A stretch of DNA of 64,000 nucleotides from Tubulanus polymorphus. Its lineage: Eukaryota > Nemertea > Palaeonemertea > Tubulaniformes > Tubulanidae. Below, piece by piece: positions 50,146-61,100 of this stretch. The translations under genes were made by a program, and so were the position numbers. The stretch is from positions 26,566,001 to 26,630,000 of the forward strand of contig NC_134025.1 in assembly GCF_964204645.1 (NCBI RefSeq). Direction: 5' to 3'. Numbering within the stretch: the first letter of the stretch is position 1; the number at the start of each line of letters is the position of its first letter. A model generated the notes under the pieces. That model searched no databases. It worked only from the letters and a program-made list of their open reading frames with translations, and was not told the origin of the DNA.

Positions 50146-50913
50146 TATACCGCACACTAAAAGAAATACCGTAGAAATTTGCGTTGCCTACTAAGTAATT
50201 TAAAGTGATAAGATACAGATCTGAAAAAAAATATATAAATCATTCAAATGAGTGTTTAAGATAGTCGGATGATTCAACAGTGAAAGGAATTTTGCAACTT
50301 CTTGCGCCGCCTCCCCCCGAAGTGGCGGGGGAGGTAGCATAAGCCATTCGTTGGGAAGTTTGAATTTGAATCAGGTAGAAACAGAAGAGGATTCCGCAGT
50401 CAATCATCGCTTATTGAAAATCTCACTCACAGACTCCCTAAAAACCTCGTGGAAAAGCGGGATATATAATTGCGTCTATATCAAATATTTCGATCCGTGG
50501 GTAACATCGATACATTGCCGGTCAATTGTATATCTTTTTTGAAGCAATAAACTAAACTTGTACCTTGAAACTAACCAGTAGCAAAAAAGTGCCCGTGTTG
50601 TGCGAGCCCACCACCGAGGTCCGAGGGGAGGCTCATTTTGCCCGGAGGCCGGACACTAATTGGTAGGCTACAACTAAGACGTATGAATTGACATCAGATT
50701 TACCCTTCTCCTCCATCTTTCCCATCCATATTACATCTCAGGGAATACATTAATATTACAAAATTAGTGCCAAATTGTAAATTTTCTATTTGTTCACGTA
50801 GCTGTGAATTTCTAGAATAAATAATGGGATAACTCGGCTTCAACTGATACTTATGATATTATGTTGTATCTTTAACTACGATAAAAAAATCTTAATAAAA
50901 TGCATGATAAACC

Positions 50914-51695
50914 TATGGAATACCTCAAGGGCCATACGACTTACAAGTTACGATTTACGTTTTACGAGTTACTTATACATTTCCCTTGAATATTCGTTAC
51001 GACTTCCGTTTTATGAGTTACGAATTACAACTTAAATACGTTTTACGAATTACGAGTTACGATTTACGAGTTAAGTGTTGGAGTTTCGGTTCGCAAGAGT
51101 TCAAGGACAGTGGCCACGTGGTAGGCATTTCACTGTGTGGGTGTAATTATTAGACGAATAACTGTAACGATGATGGATGGCTGTACGCGGCCCAGTGTTT
51201 TCAAAAAATAAATACATTTTTTCTATATTGATGAATCTTGTTCTAATTATTAAAATCATTTCCAGCTAAGATCTACATATTGAAATATCGTCTATTAAAA
51301 TCATCGTGCACGTAACGGGACAGTCATCAGTCAGTGTGAAATGTATTGTCAGCATTTAATAGATTTTGAGAAGGTTCGCACAGCAGATGGCCAACGCGCA
51401 GATTTTCTGCCCTGTAATAGCCCACTGCAGTCGAGATTGATTCACTATGTACAATAAATTACTCTTATTATGCTGTTTGAAATGACAATTCGACTTCATT
51501 TTGAAACTCGTTCTTTGAATTTAGCGCGCTTCGGATATCCGAAGCCAATTAGTGAAAAACGTGTAATTCGTAAAACGTAAGTCGTAAAACGTAAGTCGTA
51601 ACGTATTGAAGGAAATGTATTAGTCACTCGTAAAACGTAAATCGTAACTCGTAAAACGTAACTCGTAAGTCGTATGGCCCTTGAGGTATTCCATA
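50914..51695. mobile_element. Foldback element with long inverted ends made of TTACGA repeats
   Basis: The ends share TATGGAATACCTCAAGGGCC and its complement. Each continues inward for about 150 bases as tandem variants of AC(G/A)(A/T)TTTACG and ACGAGTT. The 782-base element has no transposase. Short open frames inside are repeat-derived. Confidence 0.8.
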
Positions 51696-52540
51696 ATGTA
51701 AGACAAAACAACATATAAACAAAATGTAAGACAAAAAGATGAAATCGTAGCGAACGAACGCCGGTCGTTGCAAATCGACCGAAATTTTTTCGAACCGTCA
51801 TGTGCTGCCATCTACTTACAAATGAAGCGCATCCTTCTTATTTATGGATTTCCCGTAGTGGGATTTCACGGGATTTCCCTGGGAAAACCCGGGTGAAAGT
51901 CCATTTTAAACAAACAATGTCGTTTGAGGTGGTTAATAAAGTAATGTGTTGACGACGAAACGAAACTGGAAATGCGGGTAAATACGTGTGATGTATTTCA
52001 TATCATTAGGGCATCATTGATAGCATTTCATTTTTTTTCTGTTTTGAAATTGATGTTTAAGCACTTTCATTCGGGGAGTGACTCACTGACACTCAGTCTT
52101 GCTGTGGTCTGGCTCATGCCTTTAATGCAATACTGTGACATTGTTAGTAACGTAGTCAGAATTCCCCAATCAGTCAGCTTTTATTGCAAGTTTGTCATTT
52201 TCATGGAAAACACTTGCGTGATCAGTCGTTGGGTGTTAACTCTAAATTCTTAATCAATCAAAATCAAATCATCTTGAAATTACTAGAACTGTATTCGTGA
52301 GGAGATGGTTACTCTACATCTTAAAAGGTCATGCAGCCAAAAGGGTAAGAAAATAAAGCAGGTTGCTTAGGAATAGAAATCCTGGATTACAAACTCTCAA
52401 CGGATTCAGGAATCGTTAGAAACTATTGAAATCCTGCGCAATAAAAGCTTGCTGTAGGGAAGTGATACTGGCCTTTCGTTTTAGGGAATGGCATCTACTT
52501 CAATTCTAATGTTTATCTTCTTTTTATTTTAGATTTTACA
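51696..52540 (+). other. 5' flank and untranslated leader of the A20 gene
   Basis: No coding exon seen. A TTTTTATTTTAG acceptor at 52532 precedes the coding exon by eight bases. At least one non-coding 5' exon therefore lies upstream, position unknown. Confidence 0.5.
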
Positions 52541-55500
52541 ATGGCCACCAAACCTATATTCTCGAGGAACATTTCACATATACAACCGCAAAAAGTCCGA
52601 GACTTGAAAGAAAAGATATCAGCTGATGTGAAGCACATCCCTGACAAACCAAGGTTTCTACAAACTACGTCGAATTCAACGACATTGTTACCAAATCTGG
52701 ATGAATTTGGACCGGAGTTCAAGAATGTATTTCTATCAACTGTCACTGATTACCAAATGGAAGATGGACTGAAGGAAACACGAGTTATTGGATGGTGTCG
52801 GTTGATCAAATCATTTCACCCACTGAAAACACCAGGTAAATGTTATCATGATACATCAATGAGTAGATTTGTACTGTTATTTATAACCTTATTTATTACC
52901 TTGTTTAAATCACCAATCAAGGAATGACGTATTTTCACACTAGGAGATGGAAACTGTTTGCTTCACTCAGTCTGTCAGTATATATGGGGTTTTACTGATA
53001 GCACTTACCAACTTCGTGATCTGCTGTATGTTACACTAGTTGAGGACACTGACAAGAAGATATATAACAGATGGAGGAATGAGCAGGCCTTTTTAGATGC
53101 TTCAATTCCGGAATTACAATATTCTTCGATTGTGAGTTCTCATATTTGCTTGTCAAATAATCAACAAATAAGACCAATGTTGAAACTGCTATCGTTTACT
53201 ATGTTTAAACATTAACTGCTTGTTTTTCTAGGAATGGCAACGGGATTGGGATGTACTGGTCAGAATAACTGAAAGTTTGAGAGCAGATCAGGAACGTTTT
53301 CCTGGGATGCCATCCGATTCATTGGAAGATGTACATGTCTTTGTGTTAGCTAACGTTCTTCGCCGTCCGATAATCATCCTGAGTGACCCCGTTCTCAGAA
53401 ATGCTTTTGGCCAAAGTTTTGGTCCAAATAATTTTGGAGGTATATATTTACCGCTCATGTGGGCGCCAAAAGATTGTTGTCGGATCCCAATCGTGTTAGG
53501 ATTTTATTCGAATCACTTCTTTCCGTTGGTCAACATGGCTAATCAACCTGAACTGAGTGGACTTTCGATTGACGTCGAATTTGCAGTTCCGATCGTCACC
53601 AATGACCTAGCGCCCCTGCGTATTCACTACTTACTCCCAGGCGAAGAAAGGAATGCTACCGTATTACTTCAACAATATTTGTTTCTTACTGAAATTGAAC
53701 AGTATGATGTGCAGAAAGGTGGAATATCAAAAATATTAGCAGCTAAACTGGCTGATAACTACGATCAAACTAGTATCATGACAGATTATCTTGAAGACTG
53801 CTACAACAAATTCATAAATCAAGTCTCAAGTGAGATTCCACCTACAACAGACAATAATATTGATACGAGTTTATTGAAAGAAGCATCGGCTCCACCCGTG
53901 AGTCTGATTATTACTACACCTCCAGCTCCATCTTCGCCTACTGATACTGGAACCCAACACTCCCCACCGCTTCACAAACTAAGCACTACTAATATCGATT
54001 GTTCATCAAAAGGATGCCCTCATAAATCAGGTATCACAACTCATCCATTCTGTGCAGTGTGTCATGACAAAAAAGAAATTCTATACCAGATGCCCGACTC
54101 TCTAAAAGATAGGTTTCTGAATGGCTCTGGTGATCAGTCAAACAGGGAAATTGTGTCTGAAGAAAACCTATACAGTATTGAGCCACTGTCACCTTCTAAA
54201 AAAAATCAACAACTTGTCGTTGGTATTCCATCATTGGCAACCAAGAAAATTGAAACTATAAAAGAAAACAAAGCACCTGCGAATGATAATGAACTTATTT
54301 TGGAAAAATCGTATCATATTTGCATTGAAAAAGATTGCGAAGAGCCTGCAATTGAACATTTAGATCATATGTGTATGAGACATTATTACAGTGCCGCCAA
54401 CAAACAGATGAGAAATATAACTAGACCAGTTAAGAAAGAGAGCGAAATGAGTAAGTGCCGCATCGAAGGTTGCATCGCTGCAGGATACAAATCAACTAAT
54501 TATCTGTGTTCAAAGCATTTGTCACAATTGCCATCTGTTACGACATCAACTGGTGAAAATACACTTGCGCAACCTGTTGTTGAACCCGAAATTGAATATT
54601 GTTCGACTGAAGGCTGCGACCGTATCTCATCGAAAAATCCTTTCAGAATGTGCGATGTTTGTTTCCAATGGGTTCAGCAAGGCAAAGAACCAGCCCAAGA
54701 GGTTATCAAGGAAAACCGAAAGATCACTAAATCCCCTAAAAAAAGGGTGAAAGCTGAATACACATCATCTTCAACACCGGTGTTCACTGGACCGCAACTA
54801 GAATCCCTACATAACACTAGAACAAGATTTCCTGAACCTAATATGAGTCAAGTGCCACTGGGAACTCAAATTGAGATATGTGTAAATCCAATATGTGGTA
54901 ATCAAGCATCAAGGTCGTGTAATGGGTTATGTTATGTGTGTTTCAACATACTGTGCGATGCAGCGGCGAGGCGAGCTCATAGGGATCAGCATGCTGTCCA
55001 AGCAAGTCGAGGTTGGTTTCAGTAATCTGGGTTTATACAAATGATAATTATTAGTCGTTTGTTAAACTTGCTTAATTCTTTTCTGTTTCAATTTTTAGCC
55101 ATGACTTCAGGAGTAAGACGTACACCGTGCGCGATGGAAAACTGTTGTAGATTTAGTCAACCTGGATTATACGGCTACTGTCGTCCTTGTTACGATCAAC
55201 TGGTTCAAATTCGATGTAAGTATGGTACGAGGGATCTTTGGATAATACCAGCCTTGTGTACGCAGCTTATTGAGCAATAAACTGTACATGCTTACATAGG
55301 TTATATTTAGATATATTATCATCCGTTTACTTCAGATCCATCAGAAACCATCAATAACTTGAACGTTGAAACAGTTACCAGCGGTGTAAGGAAAAGTGTT
55401 ACTCCTACTTTGAAACCAATCAAATCCTCTGAATGTTTGTCTGAACATTGCAAGAAGTTAGGGAATGAAGCTTTGCAAGGACTCTGCCAAGATTGTCACA

Positions 55501-55754
55501 AGAAACAATTGCTCGAATTTTCACAGATTCAACATGAAAATCTTGTGAGAAGAGTAGAAGAGCGTGTCGATGAGAGTAGATTGAGATCTCAGTCTGCAGC
55601 AGATGTGGAGCGAAATTTCAATCGAATGATGACGGAAACTGAAACAGCGAGTCGGCATGCGACAGGAAAGTGTAAAAATCTTTCGTGCCACTCGTTTGGC
55701 AATTCGAAATCTTTAGGTTATTGTAATCAATGTTATCCACATTTCACGCTGTAA
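52541..55754 (+). CDS. TNFAIP3: A20-type deubiquitinase / ubiquitin-editing protein
   Basis: Five coding exons: 52541-52835, 52944-53131, 53232-55011, 55099-55215, 55336-55754. Phases match, giving 932 residues (human A20 has 790). The N-terminal OTU protease carries GDGNCLLH with Cys103 and a later SNHFFP with His256, the same residue numbers as the human catalytic Cys and His. A Pro/Thr/Ser-rich linker follows. Eight A20-type finger motifs (C-x4-C-x11-C-x2-C or close) start with CSSKGC, CIEKDC, CRIEGC, CSTEGC, CVNPIC, CAMENC, CLSEHC and CKNLSC. The second and third end in His instead of Cys. In vertebrates A20 edits ubiquitin chains on RIPK1/TRAF proteins and limits NF-kB signalling. The ATG at 52541 follows an acceptor and gives the conserved start of the OTU domain. 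Confidence 0.93.
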
Positions 55755-57929
55755 TATAGTTGAATATTTTATCAATTGTACATGTAGTCTATCTACACCC
55801 AATATATCATAACGTAAACTGATTGTTACGATTGTAGACTTAATTAGATCCTAATATGTATATAACATATAAGTAGTCTGTAACGTCTGCTTTTCTGTAA
55901 AGTGTAGATGCCACGGATGCTGTTTTCTCTAACCATGAAGCAGGTAAGCATTTTGTAAATGAACAGGCTACAGATTATTATTATTTTATTATGTTCACTA
56001 TTATTATTATTATTATCATTATATCACTGCTATAAGTTGTACATGTCAAGTGTTTATTTTAGCTGAAAAATAATGATTGTAAGTTCAGGTTGTCGGACTT
56101 CCATGCAAAAAATTATTTTCCCTACTTCCTAATTTTTGGTGAAAAAGGCTTTTACCAATAAAACTCCAATCCATGCACGATGAAATGAACCTTCTGAACT
56201 TAGCATGTCCAGCTATCATCTAAAATCCCTACTTCAGTTCTGCCAAGTAGAAAATTTGGATCCCGTTTTTCCCCTAATTCTTTCACTGAGACCACTCGAC
56301 AGTCTGTAAGTTGGACTTCTCATTTATAATGAAAAAGATCATTAACCCAGAAATAAAAATGAAAGTCTATACCGGTATTCTTATTAAAATTAACAGGATT
56401 TTATTTTCGTATGCTATCATGTTTACATATATGAAAAACACACAATGAGTTCATGTACATGTACATGTACATGTACAATGTATTCATGTGGCTTTTAATG
56501 CAACGATTTTACTTCCTTCAAATATCATCAATGCAAGGAACAATATTTCATATTTCCATTAAGATGACTATTTTATACCAATCATTAATCAAACATTAAA
56601 TTTCACTGATCTATCGTACAAACATTTAAATATCCATTTGTCATTTGATAATAAACAATCTTAGCAATCAATAATAATTCAATTTCACAATCAAACTAGT
56701 CACAATAGTAATACATAGTTAATAATACCAATCTATTTACAATTAAAATAAATCTCAACATGTCTCGTAAGAAATTTAGTTCCAACCATTTTCAGCTGTT
56801 CTTTTTACATTCAGTCGATGTATTTGACAATGAACAGCAAAACAAGTTTCTAGAAATGCCGATTTGTAGTAATACATGAGTAAGAAGTCACACATCATTC
56901 CATGAAATGATTTTTTCACCAGTTTGAACAATCTCTGAAATTTCAATTTCCGTGAAGATCTCGGATTTTTTATTCAAATTCGTCCCAAATATTTCATTTA
57001 TGATAAACACGCATTTATTTTATTTTGGATATTTCAAGTGAATCAAATTCTTTACTTACATACCATTCATCAGCAAAAGGCCATTGAAAACAATAGCAAT
57101 TTATTAATACATGAACTCCAAAATGAAACTAAACAATTTGATGAACATTAAAACAAATTGAAAATGCGAAATGCCTTAGATAATGCATAATTCACATACA
57201 ATGCATTGTTCGTGGTATTCACAATACAAACTACGGTATAATTTTTTACAGTAATAGCGGTTACAAATCTTTATCTACTGCAAATGTCAAAGATATTCTC
57301 CATCATTTTCAATTCAAGAATTGAATTAACGACTACAAGCTGAGGACTTATCCTTGGATTTTTGAATAAGACAAATTCTAGGGAAAAGCCAGATCAAAGC
57401 AAACAAATGCCTATACCGGGGTAAATAACCTTTCATAAACCACCCATTAAACGAACTACTTTTAAGGATCAGCAACATACCCGGTATAATTTATGGCAGT
57501 AAAATGCTTTTGATAGTACATGTACATAAATATTAAATTCTGAGTCAATAAATAAATGCATCTTGCGCACAAATTATATAAGAAAATCAAAGTTGATGTA
57601 ATGCAACAATTCGAATAAGGGTAATATCAAAATAGCCAAAACTATAATAAAATACAAAATCTGAACCCAATAAGTGAGTGCTGTTTGGGAGAGCTAATAC
57701 ATAAGATCTAACACACTGTCAAGAATTATTCTCCTCTTCTTGAATTATAAAATACATTTTGAAATTTGGTTTTAAAATGCAGTAAATTTGTAGAGCAAGT
57801 ATAAATGGTTTCATTCATTTCAAATATAATATCCATATGTACAAATCTGGTATGCGCTAATTTTAACAATTATCAAATATTAAAGGTTTTCAAGTCTAAA
57901 CGTACTATAAATCTGAAAATTGAAAATTA
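55755..57929. other. Intergenic between convergent A20 and nuclease genes
   Basis: AT-rich. It holds AATAAA at 56157-56162 (possible A20 poly(A) signal), a TAA/TTA-rich tract near 55978-56030 and a CATGTA repeat at about 56452-56478. No supported exon. Confidence 0.55.
56452..56478. repeat. Short (ACATGT)n microsatellite
   Basis: Four or five copies of the self-complementary hexamer CATGTA. Confidence 0.85.
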
Positions 57930-58130
57930 CTACTTAAACGCGAATACGGCTTTCATTGAGATGTGATCAGATGGGAATGTCGGGTTTGGAAGACGGCTGT
58001 AGACTTTTAGAATATCTTCAGATGGAGTTGAAACAACGCCAAGCGAAGCCAAACCACTTTGATCAAAGAATATGTAATCAAATGTTTCACAGTTATTGCT
58101 CGTAATTGTGGTGATCATTGGTTCTTTTTC
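57930..58130 (-). CDS. Alternative last exon 2 of the EEP nuclease gene
   Basis: Also phase 0, 66 codons plus stop. It encodes EKEPMITTI..., FDYIFFDQ and LPNPTFPSDHISMKAVF, aligning with the first last exon but clearly diverged. The upstream exon (ending YFVCE) can splice to either. Confidence 0.8.
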   Translation of the reverse strand, partial: EKEPMITTITSNNCETFDYIFFDQSGLASLGVVSTPSEDILKVYSRLPNPTFPSDHISMKAVFAFK

Positions 58131-61100
58131 CTAGAAAATCAAAAGAATTAGTTCATTATTTACTATAACTCAATTTTGTAATGTCACAAAATATCTGGCT
58201 CTTGATATGTCGTTCCTTAATACATCTGAGTCCCAGGAACAAAGAAAAGCATGTGAACATATAGGTATAATATAAATCATGAGAGAGTAAAATAAACTAA
58301 ATACACGAGGGTTGATAGGAGTTTGATGTGATATAGTGTGAAATTTGTCTACTCACACAAACATCATGCGAGCTTTCAACAAAATATGGTCTGATGGGTA
58401 GTATGTGGTTGGGATTAGCAAAGGTACAAGCGGTAATTTGCTAACACGAAGGGTTTCTAATCCAGATCCATAAAATATGTAATCTAGACATCCACTGAAT
58501 CTCTTATGGGCATGTGTAATTTCAGGTTCAGATCCCTATAATAAAGAATTAGGTTAGCAAATAAAATCTTATATATTCTAATGCGCAGACAAGCTTACGG
58601 TATGTAATGGTGGCTGATTCGGGCCGTACTGAACAATTTTTTCTGTGTGGATAGAGACACGTTAAAAGAATTCTTACATTGGCACATTCTTTAGTTTTCT
58701 CGCGCAAAATAACAAAAAATTGGGCCAATGTTAAAACATTTTTTTAATTTTTGTGTATACATACCTCACAAACGAAATAAGCACTGGCCATATTTGGAGA
58801 CATATGCTGAAATCCTTTCCACATCAGATTCACAAGTGACTTTTTCTAAAATAAATAGAATTTTCATAGCATTCAACAATCCCAGTTTTCTACAAATAAG
58901 AAACTCAATCGCCATACCTCTCCATTAGCTAAAGTAATGCCCTCAAGTTTCTGTAACTGTTCGATCATTTCACTACTCAGATATCCATCTCTGAGTAACT
59001 GGTAGGCAGCACTAGTCGGCACTGAGTTGAAATCACCAACGATCATGTGTGGATTATGCGCTCCTCCAGCTATATTCACTATTTCTTTCATCGCGCAAGC
59101 AATCTTAAATAAACCAGTTACTGAGTTACACTCATTCAAGGAGTACAGCATTCTTATTCTATTTTCATGCATTGATCTATACATAGATTTTGATCATTCT
59201 TTATATGACCAGCTAAAGGTTAAACATGGAGTTGAATCAAAATAAGTCAATAATGCCTGTCTATATTTACCTCTATACATTGTTCATCAGGAAACTTCAG
59301 ATTATCATAGGTGACATGGATGTTGCCGATAGTTATTTCTTTTCCATTTGTATTACACTTCACCTTAGTTATCAATACAACTGCCATATTATCGAGATAT
59401 TTTTGCACTGCTTCTTTCTGATCTTCGGATATGCCATTTTCCTCGATCAACTATGAGAACAGACAAAACATAACATGAATACAAATCTATGGAAGTACAG
59501 ACACATAATACTTCTAACTAATTATACACCAGTAACTAATGATAGCACTAAAGCGGTATGCCAATTATTTAACAAACTGGGGTGGAGGCTTTTCAAATTA
59601 TAGTGAATATAACTTACCTTTGCAGCTAATTCTCTCAATGAGAAACTGGTCTCTGACACAACGGTAAATCTATTGCTGCGGACAAAGGTTGCCTCTCCTT
59701 CATTGAAGTAATTATTTTCAGGTGTAGTAACTCGCTTACGAAATGCTGCTTTATATCCCATACTGAAATGAAAGATAAAATGATATTAATCAAATGGATA
59801 AAACATCTCCAACAATTTCAATATTCAACACCCCTGGTGGACATATACTAAAACCTTAAAATTCACCACAATCATAGAACATGTCATGAGCTACAATTTT
59901 GAAATTGATTTTCAAATATCAAGACTACAGGTGTAAAACCAGGGGCTGGTTGCATAGTCATGGCTTAGACTTAAGACCAGTCTAAGACCAACTTAGTCCT
60001 ATAGACAATCTAACAACTTAAGACCAGTCTTAAGATATAAGACCACTTTTGGACTTAAGTCACGACTGTGCAACTGGCGTCTGATGACACTTAAGATGGC
60101 TACCAATCGCATGACAGCCGAAAAACCTGTCTGATATGTTGGAAACCCCTTCCAAAAGTATACCCATCACGGATTTCAATGAAGGAAGCTACTGGTCTCG
60201 GAATTGAGGCCAAAAATGACCTGATTAGGCACAACAAGGTCAGAGGTCGCCATCTTGTGTCCGATCAACCCAATTTTTATCAATCTGATGGGCCCTGAGG
60301 GGATACAAACATATATGAAAGGTCAAGATAATTGATTGAGGCCTTTTCAAAATTTCCCTTGAAAACTTCAAAATTATGTAAAAAGTGCTGATTTTGGCAA
60401 ATATTAATGGTCGGCCATCCAGCTTCTGATTGGGCCAATCTTGGGCTGAACATATGATTTAGGGCAGATACATAAATAAACCAAATGTCGAGACAATCTC
60501 TTGAAGTGTCCTCAAAACTTCCAGAAATAACTCTTCTACATTCCGTCTAACGAACAAAATGAACACAATCGCCCTCTGGGAAAAATGTTAAGACGTGTTA
60601 AAAAATGAATTAATTACCTTTCAAACGCGGATTTTAATGTATCATTGAAGTAATCAGGGTCAACTTCTTGCAAACATATGATATCTGCATCATGATGTTT
60701 AAGCTCAGCCATTAGTCGTTTATGCCTATAACTGCGATCCAGCGTCTCCGCTGGAGTATGGCTATAATCTCCACGTCTCAGGTGACAGTCCGCGAGTATA
60801 TTATAAGAAACAATACTGAATTGATCTTGATCGTTGATGTCACACACCTTCACATTTGGATTGGCAACGAAGGACCTATTTAGCAACGCATCCATATCAG
60901 ATATTCCGTTAATATTGTCCACAATTTTGGAATGTGAATTGATAGCTGGTGGAGTTCCAGTAATTCTCTCTTGTTCACGATGTTCTGCAAAATGAGAAAT
61001 CATAATCATTAGTCACCATTGTCTAAATGGTTGTCTGTCACTATAGACAGGATTCCACTTAACCTCAAATCATACTTTCAAAATGAATAATATACATATA

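Noticed and set aside
53277-55025. Treating this long frame as a complete gene
   Set aside because: It begins mid-exon. The OTU catalytic Cys lies in the preceding exon, and the frame runs through a donor at 55011.
60614-61009. Start of the nuclease gene at an ATG at 61009
   Set aside because: The ATG lies just upstream of a TTTTGCAG acceptor whose phase matches the donor of the AT-hook exon, so it is more likely intronic. Not fully excluded.
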